Shown: positions 1 to 7,035 of the stretch, one piece after another
Position numbering within the stretch: the stretch's first letter is position 1
Layout: each line of letters begins with the position of its first letter
Source: Bacillota bacterium
Lineage (GTDB): Bacteria > Bacillota > Clostridia > Oscillospirales > Acutalibacteraceae
Length of the DNA: 10,942 bases
Direction of reading: 5' to 3'
Assembly: GCA_023401495.1 (NCBI GenBank)
Contig: JAEXDU010000109.1
Coordinates: forward strand, 1-10,942
Program-made: the position numbers and the translations under genes
The notes under the pieces: generated by a model
The model's database searches: none
What the model saw: only the letters and a program-made list of their open reading frames with translations
Told to the model about the DNA's origin: nothing

Positions 1-972
1 GGCCAAAACAAGGCGGCCCTCCGCGTCCGTGTTGCCGATCTCGATTTTTTTACCGGACATAGAACCGATGACGTCCCCGGGCAAAAAGCTGCCGGGAGCA
101 ATGCGGTTTTCGGCCGCGGGAATCACCACCGTGGCGTTTACCCTGGCCCCGCTTTCGGCTAACGCGCACAAGGCACAGAACACAGCCGCCGCGCCGGCCA
201 TATCCCCCTTGATCCCGCCCATGGAGGCGGCGGGCTTCAGGCAGTAGCCGCCGGTGTCGCAGGTGATCCCCTTGCCGACCAGCGCGATCCGCTCCGAACT
301 CTCCGGGTCGCCGTCATAGCGGGCAACAATCAGGCGGGGCGGACGAGCGGCATCCTTTCCGACGGTCAGAAAAGCATCCATACCCAATTCCTCCACCTGC
401 TTTTCATCTAGTACCGACATAGAAAGGCCAGCTTTCTGGCCAAGGCGAACCATTTCCTCCGCCATTGTCTGCGGGTAAAGCAGGTTGGAGGGTGCGTTGA
501 CCAAATCGCGGGCGCGGCACACCTGCTCTGCCAGCCGTCGGGCCTCTTCCAGCTGCTCCCGCGCGTCCGCGATCTCTTCTGCTCCTTTGACGAAAAGCGC
601 GGTTTCCTGCCGGGCCTTTTCCTCAAAGTGCCAGCCGGGCAGACGATACAAGGCAAGCAGCGCGCTTTCGGCAACCGCTTTTAGGCTCCCATGCCCCAGC
701 ACATTCAGAATGGGGGTAACATCGATTCCAATCGAGGAAACCTCCATCTCCACAAGGGCACTTACCCCCTTTGCGGCTGCGCGGCGCGCAAGTTTGCGGT
801 CCAGCTCGGCACGCTTTCCAAGCCCCATCAGCAAAACCGGCGTTCCGTTCTGAACTGTAATCCACTTGGAGAGGAATTCGCCCGTAAAGGGAACGTCTTC
901 CTGTACTTCCCCCTCCCAAGCGAATCGAAGCTCGAACTGAACGGCTTCTCCGTTCGAAACACAGATATTCAT
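1..972 (-). CDS. M17 family leucyl aminopeptidase, C-terminus cut by window edge
   Basis: This frame is open from an ATG at 970-972 to the left edge (324 codons, no stop), so the last part of the catalytic domain is missing. The M17 two-zinc active site is complete: K234 in VGKG, D239 in CDTGG, K246 in LKP, D257 in GDM, and D316, E318 and R320 in the family signature NTDAEGRLVLA. The spacings (5, 7, 11, 59 residues) match those of PepA. The family removes N-terminal residues from peptides in the cytoplasm, usually as a hexamer. The N-terminal domain is about 36 residues shorter than in E. coli PepA. A Shine-Dalgarno AAAGGAG lies just upstream of the ATG. It is the last visible gene of the peptide-transporter operon, 66 bp after the second ATPase, which suggests that it digests imported peptides. 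The M17 assignment is very secure; substrate preference cannot be read. Confidence 0.95.
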   Translation of the reverse strand, partial: MNICVSNGEAVQFELRFAWEGEVQEDVPFTGEFLSKWITVQNGTPVLLMGLGKRAELDRKLARRAAAKGVSALVEMEVSSIGIDVTPILNVLGHGSLKAVAESALLALYRLPGWHFEEKARQETALFVKGAEEIADAREQLEEARRLAEQVCRARDLVNAPSNLLYPQTMAEEMVRLGQKAGLSMSVLDEKQVEELGMDAFLTVGKDAARPPRLIVARYDGDPESSERIALVGKGITCDTGGYCLKPAASMGGIKGDMAGAAAVFCALCALAESGARVNATVVIPAAENRIAPGSFLPGDVIGSMSGKKIEIGNTDAEGRLVLA

Positions 973-997
973 CAGAAAATACTCCTTTTCAGACAAA

Positions 998-1033
998 CGG
1001 GAACGCCCCGGCAGATGGCCGGAAGCATTCCCG
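998..1033 (-). other. Intercistronic two-part stem-loop before the aminopeptidase
   Basis: Between the stop of the second ATPase gene and the ribosome binding site of the aminopeptidase lies a nested inverted repeat. The outer arms are CGGGAA/TTCCCG (998-1003 and 1028-1033). The inner arms are CCGGC/GCCGG (1008-1012 and 1018-1022), separated by a 5-nt loop. No T-tract follows, so an RNA-stabilising or processing structure is more likely than a terminator. Its function is an inference. Confidence 0.5.
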
Positions 1034-1038
1034 CGGGA

Positions 1039-1998
1039 TCAGATATGATGACAGGCGACCACATGCCCGCCCCCAAGGTCCTGCGGCTCTGGAATCTGCT
1101 GACGGCAGATATCCGTGCAGAGAGGGCAGCGGGCGTGAAACAGACACCCCTCGGGCAGATGGACGGCGCTTGGAATATCGCCCTGCAGCAGCACGCGCTC
1201 CCGCTTGGCGGCAGGGTCCGGAACCGGAACGGCGGAAAGCAGCGCTTTCGTATATGGGTGCCGCGGATTGCGGTACAGCTCCTCTTTGGGCGCGATTTCC
1301 GCAATACAGCCAAGATACATTACCGCGATGCGGTCTGAAATCATTTCCACAACGCTCAGGTCGTGCGAAATAAAAAGATAGGTGAGCTGGAACTCCGCCT
1401 GAAGACGCTGCATCAGGTTCAGCACCTGCGCCTGAATCGATACATCGAGCGAAGAAACAGGTTCGTCGGCAATGATCAGCTTCGGCCGTACCGTCAGCGC
1501 GCGCGCAATGCCGATGCGCTGGCGCTGCCCGCCGGAAAATTCGTGCGGGTAGCGGCGCGCGTGTTTCGCGCTCAGGCCGACGATCTCCAGCAGTTCGCGG
1601 GCCTGCCGCAACCGCTCTTCCGCGGAAAGGTTCGTATGTACCAGCAGCGGCTCGGCAACCAGATCCTCCACCCGCATTCTCGGGTTCAAAGAGCCGTTCG
1701 GGTCCTGGAAGATCATCTGCATATCCCCCCGCAGCGGGCGCATCTGATTTTCATTCATCGCGGAAATTTGTTTGCCGTCAAACCAGATTTCTCCGCTGTC
1801 CGGCGTAAGAAGGTGGTTGACCAGACGCGCCGTGGTGGATTTTCCGCACCCGGATTCCCCCACGATCGAAAAGGTCTCTCCCTGAACCATGTCAAACGAG
1901 ATTCGGTTGACCGCGTGCACCACGCTCTTTTTCCCGAGCAGCTTCTTCCCCGCGGAGAAGGTTTTGGTTACATTTTTGATCTGCACCAACGAGCTCAT
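1039..1998 (-). CDS. Oligopeptide/dipeptide ABC transporter ATP-binding protein (OppF/DppF type)
   Basis: This 319-residue cytoplasmic ATPase is one of two nucleotide-binding subunits that drive the importer. Walker A is GESGCGKS (47-54), the Q-loop is Q98, the ABC signature is FSGGQRQR (154-161), Walker B is LIIADE (174-179), and the switch histidine is H202. The C-terminal oligopeptide-transporter extension after HPYT carries cysteines C285, C291, C294, C298 and C316, the region that binds an iron-sulfur cluster in some relatives. The frame stays open upstream to 2127, but the start at 1998 is chosen because it overlaps the TGA of the preceding ATPase (ATGA), follows a GAGGGGGG purine run, and begins the normal family N-terminus (VQIKNVTKTF). 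The overlap implies translational coupling and about equal amounts of both ATPases. The family is certain; calling it DppF, OppF or GsiA-like is not. Confidence 0.96.
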   Translation of the reverse strand: MSSLVQIKNVTKTFSAGKKLLGKKSVVHAVNRISFDMVQGETFSIVGESGCGKSTTARLVNHLLTPDSGEIWFDGKQISAMNENQMRPLRGDMQMIFQDPNGSLNPRMRVEDLVAEPLLVHTNLSAEERLRQARELLEIVGLSAKHARRYPHEFSGGQRQRIGIARALTVRPKLIIADEPVSSLDVSIQAQVLNLMQRLQAEFQLTYLFISHDLSVVEMISDRIAVMYLGCIAEIAPKEELYRNPRHPYTKALLSAVPVPDPAAKRERVLLQGDIPSAVHLPEGCLFHARCPLCTDICRQQIPEPQDLGGGHVVACHHI

Positions 1999-2990
1999 TG
2001 CACAGTCCCCCCCTCGTCTTGTACCAGCACACAGCGGCATTTTCGCCCTCCACCCAGCTCCACAAGCAGTGGCTCCTCCTCGCGGCAGCGATCCTGCGCA
2101 TAGCGGCACCGCGGCGCGAATTTGCACCCGGGCGGCATCATCGAAAGATCGGGTACGCTGCCGGGGATGGACGGAAGACTCGTCACCCCCGAACCAAGCT
2201 TCGGCACAGAGGCGATCAGCCCCTTGGTGTATGGGTGCATCGGCTCATAAAACAGGAGCTGCACCGGCGCTTCTTCCACAATTCGACCGGCGTACATCAC
2301 AATGACCCGAGAGCACATTTCCGCCACGACGCCGAGGTCATGCGTAATCAGCAGAATCCCGGTGTGAATCTCCCGCTGGATTTTCCGCATCAAATCGAGA
2401 ATCTGCGCCTGAATGGTGACGTCCAGCGCGGTCGTCGGCTCATCCGCGATCAGCAGATGCGGGTCGCACGACATCGCCATTGCAATCATCACCCGCTGGC
2501 TCATGCCGCCTGAAAGCTGATGAGGATAACTGCGGCCCACGCGCGCGGGATCGGGAATACCGACCAGCCCCAGCATTTTCAGAGCATGCTCCTCTGCCTC
2601 GCGCTTGGTTTTATCCGTATGCAGGAGGATCGCCTCCACCAGCTGGGCGCTGACGCGCATTGCCGGATTCAGGGACGACATGGCCTCCTGAAAAATCATC
2701 GAGATGTTTTCTCCCCGGATTTTCCTCATTTCTTCTTCGGAAAACCGGAGCAGATTTTTGCCCTCCAGGTAAACCTCTCCGTCCGTGATTTTGCCCGGAG
2801 TATCCTTCAGCAGGCTCATGATAGAAAGCGCCGTCACCGATTTTCCGCACCCGGATTCCCCCACCAGCCCCAGGATTTCTCCTTTCTCAATTTGAAACGA
2901 GACGTCATTTACAGCCACTACCGAGCTCTTTTTTCCCTGTGAAAACTCCGTGCGCAGATGGCGCACGTCAAGGAGCAGTTCCTCAGGCAT
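1995..2990 (-). CDS. Oligopeptide/dipeptide ABC transporter ATP-binding protein (OppD/DppD type)
   Basis: This 331-residue ATPase is the partner of the next gene in the operon. Walker A is GESGCGKS (44-51), the Q-loop glutamine is Q91, the signature is LSGGMSQR (159-166; many relatives have LSGGMRQR), Walker B is LLIADE (179-184), and the H-loop is H217. After MHPYTKGL comes the oligopeptide C-terminal domain, PPGCKFAPRC. Its cysteines C289, C295, C302 and C318/C320 fit the cluster shown to hold a 4Fe-4S centre in mycobacterial DppD; that a cluster forms here is inference. The ATG at 2988-2990 follows AAAAGGAGGG at good spacing. It lies 80 bp after the second permease and overlaps the following ATPase by 4 bp. 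Confidence 0.96.
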   Translation of the reverse strand: MPEELLLDVRHLRTEFSQGKKSSVVAVNDVSFQIEKGEILGLVGESGCGKSVTALSIMSLLKDTPGKITDGEVYLEGKNLLRFSEEEMRKIRGENISMIFQEAMSSLNPAMRVSAQLVEAILLHTDKTKREAEEHALKMLGLVGIPDPARVGRSYPHQLSGGMSQRVMIAMAMSCDPHLLIADEPTTALDVTIQAQILDLMRKIQREIHTGILLITHDLGVVAEMCSRVIVMYAGRIVEEAPVQLLFYEPMHPYTKGLIASVPKLGSGVTSLPSIPGSVPDLSMMPPGCKFAPRCRYAQDRCREEEPLLVELGGGRKCRCVLVQDEGGTVQ

Positions 2991-3070
2991 TTTGATACCC
3001 TCCTTTTCGATCGAACTCCGTCTGGGAATTCCGTCGTATGAAAATGAAAGACCGAAATACAGGCCGAACC

Positions 3071-3973
3071 CTATTTGATTTTCGGGTCCAGCGTGTCCCG
3101 CAGGCCGTCGCCCAAAAGGTTAAAGGCCAGCACGGTAAGGAAAATCAAAAGCCCCGGGAAGTACACAAGGTGGGACGCGACGCCGATATAGTTGCGCCCG
3201 GAAGAGAGCATCGCGCCCCAGTCCGGCTCGGTCACGTTGGCGCCGAAACCGAGAAAGCTCAGCGAAGCCGCCGCCAAAATCGCAGTGCCGACGCGCATGG
3301 TGAAGTTGACGATCATCGACTGCACCGTTCCCGGAAAGATGTACATACTCAGAATCCGACCGTTTTTACACCCGATGGACCGCGCGACCTCCACATAAAG
3401 CGATTCCTTTACAGACAGGGTCGCGCTGCGCATGATGCGCGCAAACGAGGGCACCGTGAAAACAGCCACCGCAATCACAACATTGATGATGCCGGGGCCG
3501 ATCATCGCGACGATGGCGATGGCGAGCAGGATATCCGGAAAAGCGAACAGCACATCGGAACCGCGCATGACGAGTGTTTCGAGAATGCCGCCGTAGTAGC
3601 CGGCCAGAACGCCCAGAACGGTGCCGATCGCCGCGCCGATGATCACCGAGCTGAGCGAAACGCCGAGCGTCAGGCGGCTGCCGGCCATCAGGCGGCTCAG
3701 CACATCGCGGCCGTACTCATCGGTACCAAGCACATGCGCCGGGCTTGGGCCGCTCAGCAGGTTGTCATAATCGGGCGCTGCCGGGTCATAGGGCGCCAGC
3801 TCCGGGCCGACGACTGTAATAATCAGCAGGATCAGCAGAAACACAGCGGCCGCAACCGCAGTCCTTCGCTGCATGAATTTTTTGAAGAATGCCTTTGATT
3901 TGCTCTGCGCCTGAACAACGGGGCCTTCTGCCTCTTCTTCCGGCGCACGCACCGTCTCTTTCCATTCCGGCAT
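3071..3973 (-). CDS. Peptide ABC transporter permease (DppC/OppC type)
   Basis: This 300-residue inner-membrane subunit is one half of the translocation pore. It has a charged cytoplasmic N-terminus (about 1-37), a first transmembrane helix (about 38-56), then the OppC_N hallmark HVLGTDEYGRDVLSR (80-94) and the binding-protein-dependent permease domain. The EAA coupling loop that docks on the ATPases is visible at about 194-215 (VEVARSIGCKNGRIL). The conserved SLSFLGFG lies near 248-255. The C-terminus LLGDGLRDTLDPKIK is typical of the family. The start at 3971-3973 has AGGAGTGGAG upstream. It follows the first permease by 18 bp and is certainly in the same operon. The long acidic N-terminal tail resembles GsiD/DppC proteins rather than short OppC forms. 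Confidence 0.95.
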   Translation of the reverse strand: MPEWKETVRAPEEEAEGPVVQAQSKSKAFFKKFMQRRTAVAAAVFLLILLIITVVGPELAPYDPAAPDYDNLLSGPSPAHVLGTDEYGRDVLSRLMAGSRLTLGVSLSSVIIGAAIGTVLGVLAGYYGGILETLVMRGSDVLFAFPDILLAIAIVAMIGPGIINVVIAVAVFTVPSFARIMRSATLSVKESLYVEVARSIGCKNGRILSMYIFPGTVQSMIVNFTMRVGTAILAAASLSFLGFGANVTEPDWGAMLSSGRNYIGVASHLVYFPGLLIFLTVLAFNLLGDGLRDTLDPKIK

Positions 3974-3991
3974 ATGTAAACTCCACTCCTC

Positions 3992-4912
3992 TCACTGATA
4001 GCGTATTTTGGGGTTCAACACTCCGTAAAGGAGATCGACGATCAAATTGATGACGATGTATTCCAGGGAGAAAAACAGCAGCTCCGCCTGAATCACCTTG
4101 TAATCGCGGAACGCAATGGAATCCACCAGCAGCCGACCCATTCCCGGAATGGAAAAGACGGTTTCCACCAGCACGGAGCCTGCCAGCAGACCGCCGATCT
4201 GCAGCCCCGCCACTGTCACCACCTGCACAAGCGAGTTGCGGAACGCGTGCCGCAGCACCACCAGCCATTCCCGCTGCCCTTTCGCACGGGCCGTTCGCAC
4301 ATAATCCTCCCGCAGAGTTTCGAGCATGGAGGATCGGGAAAAGCGCGCCAGCACCGCCATAATACCGCACCCCAGCGTCAACGACGGCAGAATATAGCTC
4401 TGCCAGCTGTCCAGTCCCCCGGTGGGCAAAAGCCCCAGGTTAACGGAAAAAATCTGGATCAGCACAAGCCCGAGCCAGAACCCCGGGATCGAGATGCCTG
4501 AAATGGCAAGGAACATTCCCACGTAATCGGCAACCTTCCCTCGCTTGACGGCAGACAGAACACCGATGGCGATCCCGAGCAGCACAGACCATATCATCGC
4601 GCTGAACATCAGCTGGATCGTCGGTTTCAGCCGCCCCAGCAGCATTTCCGATACCGGCAGGCCCGTCTTGTAGGAAGTGCCGAGGTCCCCATGGAATAAA
4701 TCATCCATGTAATTTATGTACTGGTTGGGCAGCGGATCGTTCAGGCCAAGCTCCTGCCTGATCTGCACCAGCTCCTGCTCGGTGGCTTCCTTTCCCGCCA
4801 TCTGCCGCGCGGGGTCGCCGGGGATCATGTGGAGAAACAAAAAAATCAGAATCGAAACGACGAACATCATCGGGATGGTACCCAATACCCGCTTTACAAA
4901 ATAACGGCCCAA
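3992..4912 (-). CDS. Peptide ABC transporter permease (DppB/OppB type), TTG start
   Basis: This 306-residue membrane protein is the other half of the pore. The N-terminus (RYFVKRVLGTIPMMFVVSILIFLFLHMIPGDP, about 3-33) is the classical DppB/OppB opening, with the first transmembrane helix and the HMIPGDPA motif. The EAA loop is at about 203-226 (DYVRTARAKG and following). The end, DLLYGVLNPKIRYQ, is family-typical. The start codon is TTG (complement of CAA at 4910-4912). It is chosen because the family N-terminus begins exactly there and a perfect AAAGGAGG (complement of 4921-4928) sits 8 nt upstream. The gene follows a 230-nt gap after the binding-protein gene that contains a strong hairpin, so it is probably made at a lower level than the binding protein. 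Confidence 0.94.
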   Translation of the reverse strand: MGRYFVKRVLGTIPMMFVVSILIFLFLHMIPGDPARQMAGKEATEQELVQIRQELGLNDPLPNQYINYMDDLFHGDLGTSYKTGLPVSEMLLGRLKPTIQLMFSAMIWSVLLGIAIGVLSAVKRGKVADYVGMFLAISGISIPGFWLGLVLIQIFSVNLGLLPTGGLDSWQSYILPSLTLGCGIMAVLARFSRSSMLETLREDYVRTARAKGQREWLVVLRHAFRNSLVQVVTVAGLQIGGLLAGSVLVETVFSIPGMGRLLVDSIAFRDYKVIQAELLFFSLEYIVINLIVDLLYGVLNPKIRYQ

Positions 4913-4920
4913 AATTTCAG

Positions 4921-4928
4921 CCTCCTTT
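4921..4928 (-). promoter_or_regulatory. Strong ribosome binding site that fixes the TTG start of the first permease
   Basis: On the minus strand AAAGGAGG stands 8 nt before TTG at 4912. No ATG is suitably placed for the conserved N-terminus: the first in-frame ATGs fall inside the first membrane helix. Confidence 0.85.
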
Positions 4929-5028
4929 GCCGCGAGGAAACAATTCCCTTATGCTAAAACAGTTTCCACGTGAAGTTCAGAATCCGGATCTGGTAAAAAA
5001 ACTGCGATAAAACAGGTTTTGATAACAA

Positions 5029-5059
5029 GATCCGGCAGCAGCCTGGCTGTTGCCGGATC
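5029..5059 (-). terminator. Intercistronic stem-loop after the binding-protein gene (attenuator or mRNA stabiliser)
   Basis: Arms 5029-5041 and 5047-5059 pair over 13 bp with one wobble position around a 5-nt loop; the outer 9 bp (GATCCGGCA/TGCCGGATC) are perfect. On the transcribed strand the stem is followed by TTGTTATC, not a clean T-run; a seven-T run comes only about 28 nt later (4995-5001). This suits partial termination, or 3'-end protection of the binding-protein message, more than a full stop. Such hairpins between a binding-protein gene and its permease genes are a known way to make the binding protein in excess. Structure is directly seen; function is inferred. Confidence 0.7.
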
Positions 5060-5142
5060 CGCCTGCACTATTTTGATTCAGCTCCGTTTCAGAGCGGCAG
5101 CCCGTTTTTCTTCTGTGGACTCCGCAAGGAAACAACGGAGCA

Positions 5143-6723
5143 TCAGGACAGCTTTACCTTCGTCAGATCCAGCTTGCCGTCCGGGCCAAGGTAGATGCCG
5201 CCGACATAGGTCTTTTCACCGGCGATCACCTGGTCGCTGCCAAGGAACAGCCACGGGGAATCCTCCCAGACCATCTTCTGCGCTTTTGCGTAGAGTTCGG
5301 TCAGCTTGGCGGTATCGGTTGTGACAAGAGCTTCATCCAAAGCCTTATCGAATTCCGGATTGTTATAGTACGCGGTATTGGCGGAGGTGGGCGGAATCAT
5401 GGGGTAGGAAAGAATATTGCGCACAGCCCCGTCCGCATCAAAGGACGAAGGAGACCAGTTGACGTACCACATGTTGATCTTCGCCTTATCCGGCTCCACA
5501 TAGATCATGCCGCTCAGCGTGTTGGGCTCCATGGGCACAACCTCAACCTTAATGCCGATCTGCGCCAGCTGCTGCTGGACAAACTGCATGCCCTTCATTT
5601 CGTTGGTGGTGTTGTCGCCCCAAAGGGTAAGCTCAAAGCCGTTTTCAAGGCCGGCTTCCTTCATCAGGGACTTTGCTTTTTCCAGATTGAAATCATAAGG
5701 GGTCTGCTCGCTGTAATACTGCACGGTGGACGGGTAGCAGGAATGCACCTCACTCGCGTAGCCGTTGAAGATCGTTTTGATGTAGGCTTTTTTATCGATC
5801 GCGTAGTTCATGGCCTGGCGCACCCGCGCGTCTTTGAGCTGGGGCAGGTTGGTGTTCAGGGTCACGTAGCGCATGATGGCGGAAGGAGCGGTAACAACCT
5901 TGATGTCCTTCGTTCCATCAACAGTGGGAGCCTGTGTGGCCGGCATGGGATAAATGTAGTCGGCTTCGCCGGTCTGCAGCATTGCGACGCGCGCGCCGTC
6001 CTCCGGCACCGCTTTAAACGTCACGCTGTTGACGGAGGGCTTGCCGTCCCAGTAATCGGGGAAGGGAACGACCGTCACATGATCGCCTTCCACTCTCTCT
6101 TTGAACTGGTAAGCACCCGTTCCATCCGGATTCTTCACCAAAGCGGCAGCGCCCTGTTCAAGCGCTTTCGGGCTTACGATGGAGAATAAGGCCACCTTAT
6201 TGATAAAGGTGACGTTGGGGGTCTTTAATTTAATGACCACAGTGGAATCGTCCGGCGTCTCTACCGACTCCCATTTGGAAACGGTGCGGTACTGGCGCAG
6301 CTTCTCATCCTTCATGCAGCGGTCGTAATTCGCTTTGAAGGCGGCTGAGTTGAATTCGCTTCCGTCGTGGAATTTGACTCCCTTGCGAAGGGTAAAGGTA
6401 TAGGTGAGGTTATCCGGATCGACTTTCCAGCTTTCCGCAAGCATTGGAACGATCTTCTGGTTTTCATCAAATGTCACGAGCTGCTCGTACATGGTGCCAA
6501 GTACAGACATGGACAGCGTGTCGGAAACCTGATGCGGGTCCAGAGACTGGATATCCAGGTTAAAGCCGACCACAAGGTCCTGATCCGGCGCAGCGGTCTG
6601 CGTCTGCCCGGATGCCGCGCTCCCCTCCTGCGCAGCAGATGATGCGGGAGCGTTGCCTCCGCAGGCCGCCAGCGACAGGGACATCGCCGCAGCAAGAAAC
6701 AACGCGATGATTTTCTTTTTCAT
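5143..6723 (-). CDS. ABC transporter substrate-binding lipoprotein, family 5 (peptide/glutathione-type)
   Basis: This 526-residue extracytoplasmic receptor captures the substrate for the importer. The N-terminus is a lipoprotein signal (KKK, hydrophobic core 5-18, lipobox LAAC with the lipidated cysteine at C21), followed by a Ser/Ala/Gln-rich linker to about residue 47. The mature domain is SBP_bac_5: the SLDPHQ opening, AESWKVDPDNLTYTFTLRKG, KFHDGSEFN, and later DARVRQAMNYAIDKKAY. Several stretches (FKANYDR with KLRQYR after it, MLQTGEADYIYPMP, FNGYASE) remind me more of E. coli GsiB, the glutathione receptor, than of DppA or OppA; this is recollection, not an alignment. It is the first gene of the operon. 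The start is an ATG at 6721-6723 with GGGAGG 12 nt upstream, a slightly long spacing. Family-5 proteins may also bind nickel, heme or oligosaccharides, so the substrate is unproven. Confidence 0.95.
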   Translation of the reverse strand: MKKKIIALFLAAAMSLSLAACGGNAPASSAAQEGSAASGQTQTAAPDQDLVVGFNLDIQSLDPHQVSDTLSMSVLGTMYEQLVTFDENQKIVPMLAESWKVDPDNLTYTFTLRKGVKFHDGSEFNSAAFKANYDRCMKDEKLRQYRTVSKWESVETPDDSTVVIKLKTPNVTFINKVALFSIVSPKALEQGAAALVKNPDGTGAYQFKERVEGDHVTVVPFPDYWDGKPSVNSVTFKAVPEDGARVAMLQTGEADYIYPMPATQAPTVDGTKDIKVVTAPSAIMRYVTLNTNLPQLKDARVRQAMNYAIDKKAYIKTIFNGYASEVHSCYPSTVQYYSEQTPYDFNLEKAKSLMKEAGLENGFELTLWGDNTTNEMKGMQFVQQQLAQIGIKVEVVPMEPNTLSGMIYVEPDKAKINMWYVNWSPSSFDADGAVRNILSYPMIPPTSANTAYYNNPEFDKALDEALVTTDTAKLTELYAKAQKMVWEDSPWLFLGSDQVIAGEKTYVGGIYLGPDGKLDLTKVKLS

Positions 6724-6783
6724 ACGACAAGAATTCCTCCCTTTTCTTTATGTTGAATCCCGAAAACAGAATCAGATCGGGGC

Positions 6784-6831
6784 CGGCGGCAGGAGTGAAT
6801 TTGCTTTGGAAACAGGTTTGTTCTGCCGCCG
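6784..6831 (-). promoter_or_regulatory. Inverted repeat in the transporter operon leader
   Basis: Perfect GC-rich 9-nt arms CGGCGGCAG (6784-6792) and CTGCCGCCG (6823-6831) enclose 30 nt inside the ~125-nt 5' leader of the binding-protein gene. In RNA they would form a stable stem with a large AT-richer loop, ending about 60 nt before the start codon. It matches no riboswitch I recognise. It may be an attenuation or stability element, or a protein-binding site. The repeat is seen directly; its role is unknown. Confidence 0.45.
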
Positions 6832-6855
6832 AACCTACGTCTGAAATTTAGAATT

Positions 6856-6884
6856 AGTATAGCATTCGCTTTGTGGGTTGTCAA
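6856..6884 (-). promoter_or_regulatory. Sigma-A promoter of the peptide-transporter operon
   Basis: On the minus strand the -35 box TTGACA (6879-6884, perfect consensus) is separated by exactly 17 bp from the -10 box TATACT (6856-6861, one mismatch). Transcription would begin near 6849 and give a leader of about 125 nt before the binding-protein ATG at 6723. Such a strong core promoter implies control by a repressor. TGAAATTT at 6842-6849 and AAATTTCA at 6887-6894 flank it as an inverted pair, a possible operator arrangement. Confidence 0.85.
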
Positions 6885-6935
6885 TAAAATTTCATCGATT
6901 TCAAAACAAATTCTCTCGGTTTTTCTAATTTTTTG

Positions 6936-6964
6936 TTGAATTCATCCATTAACCATGCTATGAT
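6936..6964 (+). promoter_or_regulatory. Sigma-A promoter of the ROK regulator
   Basis: On the plus strand -35 TTGAAT (6936-6941) and -10 TATGAT (6959-6964) are 17 bp apart. Transcription would start near 6971. The -35 boxes of this promoter and the divergent transporter promoter are 51 bp apart, close enough for one bound regulator to affect both. Confidence 0.65.
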
Positions 6965-6979
6965 AAATCACAAGACAAG

Positions 6980-7001
6980 CCCCTGCAAGCAGTTGCAGGG
7001 G
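6980..7001 (+). promoter_or_regulatory. Perfect inverted repeat in the ROK leader, candidate operator
   Basis: CCCCTGCAA (6980-6988), a 4-nt spacer, and TTGCAGGGG (6993-7001) form a perfect 9-bp dyad about 10 nt downstream of the predicted start of transcription and 23 nt before the ribosome binding site. The size and position suit an autoregulatory operator for a dimeric helix-turn-helix protein. As RNA it would be a tight hairpin, but no T-run follows, so it is not a terminator. No second copy is seen near the transporter promoter. Confidence 0.55.
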
Positions 7002-7035
7002 TGAAAAATATCTGGCGAAATCACAAGGAGGTACA

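Noticed and set aside
1999..2127. N-terminal extension of the OppF-type ATPase to an upstream start at 2127
   Set aside because: The extra 43 residues are low-complexity shadow sequence inside the preceding ATPase gene. The start at 1998 has an ATGA overlap, a ribosome binding site and the normal family N-terminus.
3038..3898. Long plus-strand open frame (286 codons) opposite the second permease
   Set aside because: Its product is rich in Arg, His, Gln and Asp with no domain, as expected for the antisense of a GC-rich membrane-protein gene that clearly codes on the other strand.
4966..5028. Rho-independent terminator made of the seven-T run at 4995-5001
   Set aside because: Only weak A/T-rich pairing precedes the T-run on the minus strand, and the strong hairpin is too far upstream to work with it.
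6835..6855. CodY-box-like sequence near the transporter start of transcription
   Set aside because: I count about six mismatches to the 15-nt CodY consensus, with the left half essentially unmatched. This is too weak in an AT-rich region.
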